Shown in pieces: positions 45,892 to 55,450 of a DNA stretch of 64,000 nt. The notes beneath the pieces are model-generated. The model saw nothing but the letters and a program-made list of their open reading frames with translations, was not told the origin of the DNA and ran no database searches. Position 1 is the first letter of the stretch; every line of letters starts with the position of its first letter. Origin of the DNA: CBDCUC01 sp965222485 (GTDB lineage Bacteria > Pseudomonadota > Alphaproteobacteria > Rhizobiales > Hyphomicrobiaceae); NCBI GenBank assembly GCA_965222485.1, contig CBDCUC010000040.1, positions 1,860,001 to 1,924,000 on the forward strand, read 5' to 3'. The position numbers were made by a program, and so were the translations under genes.

Positions 45892-47262
45892 TCAGACCGA
45901 CATGTTTCCTGAAATGGAAACACGCGCGGACTTTGTTGTCTCATGTGCGAGGTCTGGACCGAATGGGCGGCCTTGTCCGTCCATGGCGCGGATTGCCCCA
46001 TCTGGTGTCTGGGAGATCATGTTGTTGGCAACCAGGCAGGAGCCGGCAGCGCTGTCAGCCGAGACTAGAATGCCGACGGTCGCATCGCGGATCACGTTGC
46101 CGGTGGCGGCGATGTTGCGCATGTAGCGTCCCCAGCCAATGCTCAACGCAACGGTGGGCGCTGCCTCAATGCAGTTCCCGGTCACTGTTGCGTCGGCCTC
46201 CACACTGATACCGGTGCCGCGCTTGTCCTCGGGTTCATGCTCGCGGCGGAATAGGTTGCGAACAAGATTGGCCTGGACGACGGCAAGCCTGCCGCCCTCA
46301 TTGAAGTTGGTCACCGAGATGCCGCTGGCGGCGGTGTCCACGAGGTTGCCGAGGATGACGGCACCCTGGAATCCAAATTCGGCATAGAGCGCGACCTCGC
46401 CGATGCGCTGGCAATTGTTGGCAACGATTTGAATGTCGGAGGCGGCATTGCCGCGTACGGCCGAGTAGGCGCAGTCGGAAATCTGATTGTGCGAGACGAT
46501 GACGCCGTCGGCGCGAAAGACATTTATGGCGTTGCCGTTCTGGCCTGAACCTCCGTTGCGCGCGGCGATATTGGTAATCCGATTGTGGCTTATGATGGTC
46601 TTGTCTTCGCCTGCTTGCGATCTGAAGACGACAATTCCGTTATTCCCGCAATCGCGCACCGTGTTGTGGCAAATTTCCAGTCCGGTCGTGTCGTTGGCAA
46701 ATATGCCTGCGCCTGTGTGACCCGAGAATGAGCACCCGGTGATACCGCCGGAGCATTTGTCCATACGTATGCCGTCACCGGACGCATTCGTTGCAATGAT
46801 GTTCGACAGTTGCAGATCGTTGCAGCTGGTTGCGGCGATGATTGACGCGGCACTGTGCGCGCCGTCGACGGTGAGGTCCTCAAGCGCAGCGCCGTGCGCG
46901 TCTTGTGCAATGAAACACTCGCCACGGCCGTTGAAGTCTAGCGTTGTCAAGCCGTGTGCGCCGATGACGCGGCTTCCGGTTCGCAATTGCAGGGTGCCAA
47001 CGCTGAACTGGCCTGGCGGCAATCGCAGAGGGACGCCGGTGCTTGCAGCATGATCGATTGCGTGTTGCAGCGTTTCTGTCTGGTCGAGCGCACTGTCCGA
47101 TTTCAGCGCAGCCGTATGCACCGTTTTCGGATCTGTTATGCGTGCTCTTGCAGGCGGGCTTGCGGCCAGAACGGCACAACCAGTGCCGGCCGCCGCACCA
47201 ATATTGAGCAATGCGCGTCGGTCGATACCCGTTTTCAATGTGTCTGGTAATTTTTCGGTCAT
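45892..47262 (-). CDS. Tat-exported right-handed beta-helix protein (TIGR03808-like)
   Basis: A 456-residue exported protein. The N terminus has a twin-arginine signal (DRRALLNIGAAAGTGCAVLAA). The rest is a series of parallel beta-helix rungs rich in Asn and Gly (NNGIVVFRSQ, HNRITNI, NGNAINVFRADGVIVSHNQI, GNLVDTAASGISV), as in pectate-lyase-like folds. It resembles the TIGR03808 family of Tat-translocated repetitive proteins found in Rhizobiales. No catalytic site is obvious; a surface or polysaccharide role is a guess. It converges on the asparaginase gene. Confidence 0.85.
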   Translation of the reverse strand: MTEKLPDTLKTGIDRRALLNIGAAAGTGCAVLAASPPARARITDPKTVHTAALKSDSALDQTETLQHAIDHAASTGVPLRLPPGQFSVGTLQLRTGSRVIGAHGLTTLDFNGRGECFIAQDAHGAALEDLTVDGAHSAASIIAATSCNDLQLSNIIATNASGDGIRMDKCSGGITGCSFSGHTGAGIFANDTTGLEICHNTVRDCGNNGIVVFRSQAGEDKTIISHNRITNIAARNGGSGQNGNAINVFRADGVIVSHNQISDCAYSAVRGNAASDIQIVANNCQRIGEVALYAEFGFQGAVILGNLVDTAASGISVTNFNEGGRLAVVQANLVRNLFRREHEPEDKRGTGISVEADATVTGNCIEAAPTVALSIGWGRYMRNIAATGNVIRDATVGILVSADSAAGSCLVANNMISQTPDGAIRAMDGQGRPFGPDLAHETTKSARVSISGNMSV

Positions 47263-47336
47263 GCCGGGATGTACGCAATTTTCGCACCAAACCGAGTGCG
47301 CGGTGGCGCGTGCGCGTTAACATTAATCTGCGAAGG

Positions 47337-47960
47337 CTACGGGCAATGCTGCAGGCATGTGGATGTGGCGATGAGGGCGCCTTTTACTGCCTGCGCGTTA
47401 TTCAACGACTCGCCGGCGGTATGTCCTAGCGCTGTCGGCAAGTGAATGAAGCTGGTGAGACACTTATGATTGTTGCGGGCTGCTTCTGCCAGGGCGACAT
47501 AGAACGCCGCATTACACAAATATGTGCCGGCATCGCTGGAAAGTTCGATAGGTAGCTCAACAGCCTGAAGGTTGACAGCGATTTCCTGCACCGGTGCCGT
47601 TGCCTCAAGGTACTCGGGTCCCAATGGGTCGATGATCATTGAGCCGGGCAGCTTGCCGAGAGCATCTGGCAGTTGCGCAGTTTTGTTTCGTGCACGCGTT
47701 TCAAGCCGCATCCCGCGCGCACTATCGGAAACGCCAAACATGATAAGTATATCCGGTTGGAGCGTTTCGAGTGCGTCCGTCAATCGGGCCGGTGCAACAC
47801 GCCAGTCCGTGGGCAGGACCAAATTGTAGGCAGTGTGCTGCGAAAAGTGCGCGCGTGCCTCGTGCGCAAATTGTGGCGCGAGTGCCGAGGTGCTATTTGC
47901 CGGAACGCCTGGAAACGGCCCGAAGCCGGTGAATAGAATTGTGCGTGGCTGACTAGACAT
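47337..47960 (-). CDS. pcp: Pyroglutamyl-peptidase I (pyrrolidone-carboxylate peptidase)
   Basis: Cytosolic cysteine peptidase that removes N-terminal pyroglutamate. Motifs: TGFGPFPGVPANST (11-24), LPTDWRV, the Glu in MRLETRARN (Glu87), the catalytic Cys149 in SSDAGTYLCNAAFY, and His173 in FIHLP, giving the Glu-Cys-His triad. The annotated ATG leaves out eight upstream codons that have no family match. It is about 207 residues long, normal for the family. It is a single gene. Confidence 0.88.
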   Translation of the reverse strand: MSSQPRTILFTGFGPFPGVPANSTSALAPQFAHEARAHFSQHTAYNLVLPTDWRVAPARLTDALETLQPDILIMFGVSDSARGMRLETRARNKTAQLPDALGKLPGSMIIDPLGPEYLEATAPVQEIAVNLQAVELPIELSSDAGTYLCNAAFYVALAEAARNNHKCLTSFIHLPTALGHTAGESLNNAQAVKGALIATSTCLQHCP

Positions 47961-48060
47961 AGGCTTGGCTGGTCTCTCGCGCATTGTTCACGACGCGGGG
48001 CGCATTTAGATCAGCCGATTTGGGCGGCACGGCGTCTTCGCGTGGCGCTGCTGGTCTTGA

Positions 48061-49092
48061 TCAGTTCTCGTTAACTTCGGCCCATCCCATCAACTGCATG
48101 ATCTTGTCGACGGCAAGCGTTGGGATCATGCGGCCTGCGCGGACCTCTTCCTCCAGCGTTGTCAATTCACCGGCAACATGTGGGTTGGCGCGAACGGCCT
48201 GCATCAGGCGGTCCTCCAGCATGTCATGCATCCAATGGACGGACTGGCGCTGGCGGCGGCGTTCGAACTCTCCTGAATCGACCATCTTGCCCTTATAGTC
48301 GAGAACGTTCGACCACAGCGTATCGAGCCCCCGGTTTTCATAGCCTGATATGGTGATGACGGGCGGCGCCCAAATGGCGGATTTCGGCGTGAAGATCTGT
48401 AGCGCCCCGCGATACTCCGATGCAGCGCGTTCGGCGCGCACGACGTTGTCGCCGTCGGCTTTGTTGATGGCGATCATGTCGGCTATTTCGATAACGCCCT
48501 TCTTTATTCCTTGAAGGTCGTCGCCACCGCCGGCCAGGAGGAGGACGAGAAAAAAGTCGACCATGTCGGCCACGGCAATTTCCGATTGGCCGACGCCCAC
48601 TGTTTCTATGATCACGACATCAAAACCGGCGGCTTCAACGAGCGCTAGCGTTTCGCGAGTTTTGCGCGTGACGCCACCAAGCGTTCCGGACGTGGGTGAT
48701 GGACGAATGAAGGCATGCGGGTGCGTTGCCAGACGGCTCATGCGGGTTTTGTCGCCCAGGATCGAACCGCCGGTTCGCGTTGAGGTCGGGTCTACCGCCA
48801 GCACTGCGACTTTGTGGCCGGCTTCAATGAGGTTTATTCCCAACTGGTCGATGGTTGTCGATTTTCCGACACCTGGGACACCCGTCACGCCCAGGCGCAG
48901 GGATTTGCCCGTCGCCGGCATGATCTCCTGCAATACGGCTTGTGCCATGCGCGCGTGCGCTGGCTTGGTGCTTTCGATCAGCGTAATGGCACGGGCCAGC
49001 ATGGCGCGATTGCCGTCAGCGACTCCGCCGGCGTAGTCCTTCACTGTTCGACCGGAAATTTTGAGATCTTCTGTCGCGTTGTTTGTTTGCAT
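48061..49092 (-). CDS. meaB: MeaB, methylmalonyl-CoA mutase-associated GTPase chaperone
   Basis: P-loop GTPase of the ArgK/MeaB family that gates cobalamin loading and protects methylmalonyl-CoA mutase. The Walker A loop is GVPGVGKST (about 67-75). Further motifs are VLAVDPTSTRTGGSILGDKTRM, then IIETVGVGQSE and INKADGDN. The ATG at 49092 follows weak purines; a TTG at 49122 is the only other in-frame start nearby. The two mutase subunit genes lie 4-8 kb away on the same strand, separated by the DUF900 and secreted-protein genes on the plus strand. Confidence 0.93.
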   Translation of the reverse strand: MQTNNATEDLKISGRTVKDYAGGVADGNRAMLARAITLIESTKPAHARMAQAVLQEIMPATGKSLRLGVTGVPGVGKSTTIDQLGINLIEAGHKVAVLAVDPTSTRTGGSILGDKTRMSRLATHPHAFIRPSPTSGTLGGVTRKTRETLALVEAAGFDVVIIETVGVGQSEIAVADMVDFFLVLLLAGGGDDLQGIKKGVIEIADMIAINKADGDNVVRAERAASEYRGALQIFTPKSAIWAPPVITISGYENRGLDTLWSNVLDYKGKMVDSGEFERRRQRQSVHWMHDMLEDRLMQAVRANPHVAGELTTLEEEVRAGRMIPTLAVDKIMQLMGWAEVNEN

Positions 49093-49506
49093 ATTATCTT
49101 GCTGCTGACGGACCGTAGACAATGCACGTGCGGGCCAATTCTCGTTGCGTGTGACCCAATGGTTCCGTCGATTATCGATCGTGATGGCACGATGGGCGGG
49201 ATTCGCCCTAATCGCAAGCGTGAGGTCCGTCCGGTGGCGCTGGAAGGACCTGGATCGGGTGGAAAAATGCGTCTGGCCTCAAGTTCTTGATTTGTGGCTG
49301 TGGCCTGTCACGCAATAGCCAAGAGCTCTGTTTAGACAGGAGAACTTGCCCTTTGTCCAATGCCAGGATGCGCCTTTCGGGTTGCGTACTAACCATTGCG
49401 GGAGGGTGTATGGAATTGCTATCTTTTTTTCGATGAATGAGGGCCTGAAATACGGCGCGTTGCGTGTCCCGGAAGGGCGCCAAGAGTGCAAAGGGGTTGG
49501 TGTGTG
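49093..49506. other. Intergenic region between meaB and the DUF900 gene
   Basis: Divergent spacer. No frame here has a recognisable product or a ribosome-binding site. It should hold promoters in both directions. Confidence 0.35.
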
Positions 49507-51186
49507 ATGTCTAATTTGCAGGAAAAAAACTGGTCGCCGCTGAGAATTCGTGGCCGCTGGTTTGCTGCGGGCGGTATGCGGGGTGTTTTTCCCGCCGCGC
49601 TGCTAGCGCTGGCGGCCTGTTCTGCGGAAATAGATCAAAAGGTTGAGGCTCCTCCGCCGTCAGCGAACGGAGAAACGGCTTCGGATGTGGACCGCGCTCC
49701 GGCGGCTGACGGAATCGGGGCCGAAGCGCCCGCGACTGGCGGCGGAGGTTCGCAGGACGCGGGTCGGCGCCAGGCTGAGGAGCAGGCAAGAATTCGGGAG
49801 GAGGCAGAGGAGCGGCGTAGGCGTGCTGAGGCAGACGCAAAAGCCAAGATGGCGCGCAAGAAAGTCGCAAGTGAAGGCAAAGTTGGAATGGAGCGGCCTG
49901 ACACTGAACCGACCACCAGCGGCGCACAGCCACCTTCTGAGCCGCCGCCTGTCGCCGATGCAGCGCCTCCGCCGGACCGGACTGCGCCGGGTGGTGCTTC
50001 AGGCGGTTCGCGCTCGATTGGCGGTACGACGACGGCCGATGAAGATGTGGGGCGGACGCGCGGTCTTGGCGCGAGCAATACAGAGTCGGCGGATGCCGAG
50101 CCTGAGGTTGCAGCAGAAGAAGGTGAAAGTGCTGCTGGCGGAGACAAGGACAAGTTCGACGTTGTGCCGGTCTATTTCGGTACTGACCGCGAACGCAAGG
50201 CCAATGACAAGCGGTTGGAATACGGATCGGAGCGCGCGCGCGTTCTGGAATTGGGCCGCGCTCTCGTGACCGTACCCAGGGCGCATAAGGTGCCGATGAT
50301 CGAGCGGCCGTGGGTCGTCAAGATTCCCTATTTTGAAGTGGTGGTGTACTCGGAGGAGGAAGACCCGGAAAGACACTTCACGATGAAGGAAATCAAATCG
50401 ATGACGCGTGAGGAGCTGTTGCAGCTTGTGCGTGATCGATTGAAGTCGTCGACGAAGTTCAAGGACCACGCGCTTTTGTTCGTGCATGGCTACAATACGA
50501 GCTTCGATACCGCAGTCTACAGGACCGCGCAGATTGCCTATGACCTGAAATTTGATGGCGCTCCGTTCCTTTACAGTTGGCCATCGGGTGGCGGTTTTGC
50601 GAGCTACACCTACGACCAGAACAGCGCGGCCCAATCAGAGCCTTTCATGCGCAAGTTCTTGGAGATGGTGGTGAACGAGACAGGCGCGAAGAAGGTCAGT
50701 GTGATTGCGCATTCGATGGGCAATCAGCCGCTCCTGCGTGTGTTGCAATCGATCAAGAGCTCTAAGCCTGATAGCGTCGTCATCTCCCAGCTCATACTGG
50801 CGGCGCCCGACGTGGACCGGCACAATTTTGAGAATATCGTGTCCACAATCAAAGGGCTGGCGGAGGGCGTAACGCTTTATGCGGCGAATAATGACAAGGC
50901 ACTGATTGCCTCACGCGCGTTCCATGGCGGCGCGCGCGCAGGTGATGTTCCCGAAAACGGGCCCATTGTGATGCCGGAGGTGTTGGATACGATCGATGTA
51001 TCAGCTGTTAGCACTGATAGTCTGGGCCTTCGCCATTCCGGTTATGCAGAGAATAATGCGTTGCTGAATGACATTGGTTTGCTGATCCAGACCGGTGAAC
51101 GCCCGCCGGTTGCACGTGTTCCGATTCTCGAAAAGCGGAGTACAGCCAACGGTGATTATTGGCGCTACCCTGGTGCAGGTGAGTAG
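49507..51186 (+). CDS. DUF900 alpha/beta-hydrolase lipoprotein
   Basis: A 559-residue protein, probably anchored in a membrane from outside: a hydrophobic segment ends in the lipobox LLALAAC (lipid-bearing Cys38). A low-complexity Glu/Ala/Pro linker follows (about 45-210), then a DUF900 alpha/beta-hydrolase. Landmarks are VVPVYFGTDRERKANDKRLE, FVHGYNTSFDTAVYRTAQI and the nucleophile elbow IAHSMGNQPLL (Ser in HSMGN). The substrate is unknown. The charged linker may span the periplasm or peptidoglycan. A strong terminator follows at 51251. Confidence 0.82.
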   Translation: MSNLQEKNWSPLRIRGRWFAAGGMRGVFPAALLALAACSAEIDQKVEAPPPSANGETASDVDRAPAADGIGAEAPATGGGGSQDAGRRQAEEQARIREEAEERRRRAEADAKAKMARKKVASEGKVGMERPDTEPTTSGAQPPSEPPPVADAAPPPDRTAPGGASGGSRSIGGTTTADEDVGRTRGLGASNTESADAEPEVAAEEGESAAGGDKDKFDVVPVYFGTDRERKANDKRLEYGSERARVLELGRALVTVPRAHKVPMIERPWVVKIPYFEVVVYSEEEDPERHFTMKEIKSMTREELLQLVRDRLKSSTKFKDHALLFVHGYNTSFDTAVYRTAQIAYDLKFDGAPFLYSWPSGGGFASYTYDQNSAAQSEPFMRKFLEMVVNETGAKKVSVIAHSMGNQPLLRVLQSIKSSKPDSVVISQLILAAPDVDRHNFENIVSTIKGLAEGVTLYAANNDKALIASRAFHGGARAGDVPENGPIVMPEVLDTIDVSAVSTDSLGLRHSGYAENNALLNDIGLLIQTGERPPVARVPILEKRSTANGDYWRYPGAGE

Positions 51187-51250
51187 GTTGCATCGATTCT
51201 GATCGGGTAAAACTGCTCGGATCAGCCACGTCCACAATGGTCAGGACCGG

Positions 51251-51284
51251 AGCCACCCGCCCAGAAGCGGGTGGCTTTTCTTTA
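51251..51284 (+). terminator. Rho-independent terminator after the DUF900 gene
   Basis: A perfect 10-bp stem, AGCCACCCGC (51251-51260) with GCGGGTGGCT (51267-51276), loop CCAGAA, followed by TTTCTTT on the plus strand. Confidence 0.9.
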
Positions 51285-51415
51285 TGTGCGCCGGAGCTTG
51301 CCCTGATGCGATGGCCGTTCCAGGCAAAAGTAAACGGAATGTTTACGCGTGTCCTATATTGTAACGCTGACTATACGACCGGTTTCGATGACAACACGCC
51401 ATTGGGAGCTACGCC

Positions 51416-51847
51416 GTGAACCGCCTGAAATTTTTCAGCTTTGCTACTGTCTTCAGCCTTGCGATGGCGACGTTGCCACTTTCCGCAGCGGAGATTTTCG
51501 TATGTGAAGACGGCTCCAGCGTCAGAGTGGAAGTGGGGCAGCTTGAATCCATGAAGCGAACGAACGACTGTGTGGCCTCGCACTATGGTCTAAAGGTTTC
51601 GCAGAACGCTGCTGAATTGGTGATCGCTGAACAGGTGCCGCCATTGCCGGAGCGCAAGGAGCCGGTCCAGGAAGTCACTGACTTAAAGGCACGGCAGGAC
51701 CCTGCCCGGGCACCGAAGGACCGGCGGGACAGAAAAATGGCTGCGATGGAGCTCGATGATAGATTGGGTCTCGGGTCAGACTATCGAAATGTACGTATAA
51801 TCAATGCCGGTCCGGGCGTGAAGGCTTGGTACAGGCACGAGAAATAA
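51416..51847 (+). CDS. Exported protein with one Cys-pair motif, unknown function
   Basis: A 143-residue protein. A signal peptide (FFSFATVFSLAMATLPLSAA, cleaved near residue 25) precedes IFVCEDGSSVRVEVGQLES and NDCVASHYGL, whose two cysteines could form a disulfide. A charged central region follows (KEPVQEVTDLKARQDPARAPKDRRDRK). The start is GTG at 51416, with GGGAG before it. Not recognised. The next gene also encodes an exported Cys-motif protein. Confidence 0.7.
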   Translation: MNRLKFFSFATVFSLAMATLPLSAAEIFVCEDGSSVRVEVGQLESMKRTNDCVASHYGLKVSQNAAELVIAEQVPPLPERKEPVQEVTDLKARQDPARAPKDRRDRKMAAMELDDRLGLGSDYRNVRIINAGPGVKAWYRHEK

Positions 51848-52143
51848 CGCTACCGAGGCTGGTTCACGCAGAACTTCACGATCGCGTTCACTAAGGCGTA
51901 CGGGCAGGTGCGGCTCGTATTCGCCTCGGCGCTGTTCGATTTGTGAGCCCCTGGAAAGGGTCCCTTTACCATTGGCTGGAATAGTGAGGGCGTGACTTGT
52001 CTGAAGCCGGGCAGTCGGCGCCGCGCTTCTTTGCGATTATTTGGGGTGCTTGGCAAAGCCCGTAGGCCGTCTTGCGCGAAAGTGATGAGAGCGTTCGCCA
52101 ACATCATTTCGTACCAGGGTTTGTGCACGTTTTGTGAGGTGTT

Positions 52144-52833
52144 ATGCGTTCTGCGTTTGTCAACCGGCCCATGGGGCTTTTGTTCATTGCCGCTGTGGCG
52201 GGTCTTTCATACTTTCTTGCCGTTTCGATGGTGGTGCTGCCAGTAGCTGCGGAATCCGCAAGTGAAGATGCGGCCAAGGAAAACGCTGCCGCCGCTCCTG
52301 CCCCTGACGCCGCTTCCAAGACCGCCACCGATGTCGAAAATGGCAAGCCGGAGACTGCCGCTGGGTCTGCTAAAGCAGACACGGCGGAGAAGGAAGACGA
52401 GAATGTCAATATCTACGACCGTTGGGCACATAAAAAAGTAAAGCGTGAGCGCCGGAAAATTCTTCCTCCACATGAACTGGCAAAGGCTAATCCTGAACAC
52501 CACGTGGTTGTTTGCGAAGGCGGTTGCATGGAGCGCGAGAGCGAGGAGATCGTGTACATGGAGCGTAAGGACGCTCGTGGGCCGATTCATATTTCCGAGT
52601 TTGAATTCACGGCAGGGTCGGCTCATGACGAGGCTGCCGCCAAGGACGGAAACGTGGTGAAGAATATTGTTCGCTGTGTTGGCGGCTGTTACGCCGGAAC
52701 GACAACGATTTACGATGCGGCTGATGAGGTTGCTGGCAGCTGGTCGACAGAGGTAAAAAAGGCATCGAATTCTGGCAAGCCTGCCGTCATAAATGAGCGC
52801 TGGTATGAGCGCATGAACGACAGCGCGGAATAG
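52144..52833 (+). CDS. Exported protein with two CxGGC motifs, unknown function
   Basis: A 229-residue protein. An N-terminal hydrophobic segment (about 12-35) indicates export or anchoring, then an Ala/Glu-rich linker follows. The conserved part has two similar cysteine sites, VVVCEGGCMERESEE and NIVRCVGGCYAGTTTIYDA, each CxGGC or similar. Each pair could form a disulfide or bind a metal. The ATG follows GTGAGG. I do not recognise the family. It lies near the DUF900 lipoprotein and another secreted protein, which suggests a shared envelope role but proves nothing. Confidence 0.7.
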   Translation: MRSAFVNRPMGLLFIAAVAGLSYFLAVSMVVLPVAAESASEDAAKENAAAAPAPDAASKTATDVENGKPETAAGSAKADTAEKEDENVNIYDRWAHKKVKRERRKILPPHELAKANPEHHVVVCEGGCMERESEEIVYMERKDARGPIHISEFEFTAGSAHDEAAAKDGNVVKNIVRCVGGCYAGTTTIYDAADEVAGSWSTEVKKASNSGKPAVINERWYERMNDSAE

Positions 52834-52881
52834 CGCGCTGTTGCAAGGCTCCATCAGGCCTGTGCCAGACGAGGCACTTGC

Positions 52882-53124
52882 CTAGTTTTTCTGGAACAAC
52901 GGGCATGATAGCTGCCAACGCTTCGTCCGCGTGGAGGGCGGTGCCAAGTAGCCGCGTACGAAAACTGATGTTCCGGTGAAATAGGTGCACCAAACGTCGG
53001 GTTGCAGACTGCCTGGAGGGCGCGCCTCGTAGCGTTGCCAGATGACAATGCCGCCGTTGGACGCGCACAGGACAAGCCAGGACAGGAAAACCATAGCGGC
53101 AAGTGTTGCGCGTAGCTGATGCAC
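52882..53124 (-). CDS. Small membrane-anchored protein, unknown function
   Basis: An 80-residue protein with one N-terminal helix (LAAMVFLSWLVLCASNGGIVIW, about 8-29), then a short exposed part with CTYFTGTSVFVRGYL and a second Cys in CPLF. The start is GTG at 53124, with an ATG ten codons later as alternative. The bases before it are not informative. Two of the overlapping frames are clearly less protein-like, so I prefer this one. Not recognised; it lies between the secreted-protein gene and the mutase gene. Confidence 0.5.
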   Translation of the reverse strand: MHQLRATLAAMVFLSWLVLCASNGGIVIWQRYEARPPGSLQPDVWCTYFTGTSVFVRGYLAPPSTRTKRWQLSCPLFQKN

Positions 53125-53191
53125 GTAGCGGTACCTGTCCGGCCTAGAACCTGCTGCTCAATTCAAATGGATCCAACACGCCGCCTTCGGT

Positions 53192-55372
53192 CTATTCTGC
53201 GGCTATCGGTGCGTAGCCGAGTTGCTCGTTCAGTTTTTGGATGAGGTCGGCTGCAGCCTCGGGGATATTGGTGCCTGGTCCGAAGACCGCCTTGGCGCCG
53301 GCCGCCTGCAGTGCTTCGTAGTCGTCGGGCGGGATGACACCGCCGACAACAATGGCAATGTCCCCACGTCCATCCTTGTCGAGCGCCGCTTTGAGTTCGG
53401 GAACAAGTGTCAGGTGGCCTGCGGTCATTGTTGAGACGCCGATGACGTGCACGTCATTTTCGACAGCTTGGCGTGCGGCTTCTTCGGGTGTCGCGAATAG
53501 CGGCCCGATATCGACGTCAAAGCCTAGGTCTGCAAAGGCCGATGCGATTACCTTCTGGCCGCGGTCGTGGCCATCCTGACCCATTTTGGCGATGAGGATG
53601 CGGGGGCGGCGGCCGTCGTTTTTCTCAAATCCTTCGACCAGCGCCTGCACCTTGTCCACTTGTTCGTTCATGCTTCCTGCTTCTGATCTGTAGACACCCG
53701 AAATAGCGCGGACTTCGGCGCGGTGGCGCGTAAAGACTTTCTCCATCGCTTCGGAAATTTCGCCAACCGTGGCCATTGCGCGCGCCGCCTTCACGCTCAA
53801 ATCTAGCAGATTGCCGTTGCCGCGTGCGCCTTCTGTCAGGGCTTCAAGCGCGGCCTGGACGTCAGCTTCGTTGCGTTCCGCACGCAGCCGCTGCAGCTTG
53901 GCGATTTGCTGCTCGCGCACGGAATTGTTGTCTACTTTCAGGAATTCGATTTCCGCATCGCCCTTAACGCGGAACTTGTTGATGCCAACGATGGTCTGGC
54001 GGCCGCTGTCTATGCGTGCCTGTGTGCGTGCGGCCGCTTCCTCGATGCGCAGTTTTGGAATACCCGCGGCAATTGCTTTTGCCATGCCGCCCAGCTCTTC
54101 AACCTCTGCGATGTGCGCCTTGGCGCGCATGGCAAGTTCATAGGTCAGGCGCTCGACGTAATGACTGCCGCCCCAGGGGTCGGCGACACGGCACGTGCCG
54201 GTTTCCTGTTGCAGGAAGAGCTGGGTGTTGCGGGCGATGCGCGCGGAGAAGTCGGTCGGCAGCGCGATTGCTTCATCAAGGCCGTTTGTGTGCAGCGATT
54301 GGGTGTGTCCCTGGGTTGCCGCCATGGCTTCGATGCAGGTGCGAGTGACGTTGTTGAAGATGTCTTGCGCGGTCAGGGACCAGCCCGATGTTTGTGAGTG
54401 AGTTCTCAGCGACAAGGAGCGCTCGTTTTCCGGCTTGAACTCATTCTTGATCATGCCGGCCCACAGCAGGCGGGCGGCGCGCATTTTGGCGATCTCCATG
54501 AAGAAGTTCATGCCTATGGCCCAGAAAAACGACAGCCGAGGAGCAAACTTATCAATGGGGAGCCCGGCGGCGACACCGGCGCGTGCATACTCGACGCCGT
54601 CGGCTAGCGTGTAAGCCAGTTCCAGGTCCGCCGTGGCGCCGGCTTCCTGCATGTGATAGCCGGAAATCGAGATGGAATTGAACTTCGGCATATGCGCCGA
54701 GGTATAGGCAAAAATATCCGAGACGATCCGCATGGATGAATCTGGCGGATAGATGTAGGTGTTGCGGACCATAAATTCTTTGAGGATGTCGTTTTGGATT
54801 GTGCCAGCCAGTTGGCTTGCTTCGACGCCCTGTTCTTCGCCTGCGACTATGAAAAGCGCGAGCACGGGCAGGACAGCGCCGTTCATGGTCATGGACACAG
54901 ACATCTGTTCCAGCGGAATGCCTGAGAAGAGCGTGCGCATATCATAAATGCTGTCGATCGCAACGCCCGCCATGCCGACGTCGCCGCGCACGCGTGGGTG
55001 GTCGGAGTCATAACCGCGATGCGTCGCCAGATCGAAGGCGACGGAGAGACCTTTTTGTCCAGCCGCGATGTTGCGCCGGTAAAAGGCGTTTGAGTCTTCG
55101 GCTGTTGAGAAGCCTGCGTATTGCCTGATGGTCCAGGGCTGCGTGACGTACATGGCGGGATAAGGCCCACGCAGGAAGGGCGCGATGCCCGGGTAACCGT
55201 CGAGAAAATCGAGACCGGATGTGTCGCTGCCCGCATAAACTGGTTTGACGTCGATGCCTTCTGGCGTTGTCCAGACGGATGAATTGTCACTCTTTGTTGC
55301 GGTCGAGGAAGCGCCGGCGCCGGAATGCGCGGCGTGCAGATCGATTTTCGTGTAATCGGGGATTCGGGTCAT
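53192..55372 (-). CDS. mutB: Methylmalonyl-CoA mutase large subunit
   Basis: Adenosylcobalamin-dependent isomerase interconverting methylmalonyl-CoA and succinyl-CoA; cytosolic. The 726-residue product has the TIM-barrel catalytic domain first (AMYVTQPWTIRQYAGFSTAE, DLATHRGYDSDHPRVRGD, SFFWAIGMNFFMEIAKMRAA). The cobalamin-binding domain is at the C terminus, with the GQDGHDRGQKVIASAFADLG motif, whose His is the lower cobalt ligand, and GVSTMTAGHLTLVPEL and VVGGVIPPDDY. The small subunit gene lies 78 bases upstream on the same strand. MeaB is encoded about 4 kb away. Together these support propionate or branched-chain acyl-CoA metabolism. Confidence 0.96.
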   Translation of the reverse strand: MTRIPDYTKIDLHAAHSGAGASSTATKSDNSSVWTTPEGIDVKPVYAGSDTSGLDFLDGYPGIAPFLRGPYPAMYVTQPWTIRQYAGFSTAEDSNAFYRRNIAAGQKGLSVAFDLATHRGYDSDHPRVRGDVGMAGVAIDSIYDMRTLFSGIPLEQMSVSMTMNGAVLPVLALFIVAGEEQGVEASQLAGTIQNDILKEFMVRNTYIYPPDSSMRIVSDIFAYTSAHMPKFNSISISGYHMQEAGATADLELAYTLADGVEYARAGVAAGLPIDKFAPRLSFFWAIGMNFFMEIAKMRAARLLWAGMIKNEFKPENERSLSLRTHSQTSGWSLTAQDIFNNVTRTCIEAMAATQGHTQSLHTNGLDEAIALPTDFSARIARNTQLFLQQETGTCRVADPWGGSHYVERLTYELAMRAKAHIAEVEELGGMAKAIAAGIPKLRIEEAAARTQARIDSGRQTIVGINKFRVKGDAEIEFLKVDNNSVREQQIAKLQRLRAERNEADVQAALEALTEGARGNGNLLDLSVKAARAMATVGEISEAMEKVFTRHRAEVRAISGVYRSEAGSMNEQVDKVQALVEGFEKNDGRRPRILIAKMGQDGHDRGQKVIASAFADLGFDVDIGPLFATPEEAARQAVENDVHVIGVSTMTAGHLTLVPELKAALDKDGRGDIAIVVGGVIPPDDYEALQAAGAKAVFGPGTNIPEAAADLIQKLNEQLGYAPIAAE

Positions 55373-55450
55373 CGATTGTGTCGCCAGGGTTAGGGGCTGC
55401 TAGTAGGGTCTCTTCATGCTGCGCCGGGAGCGGGCTATCATATCATGTGA

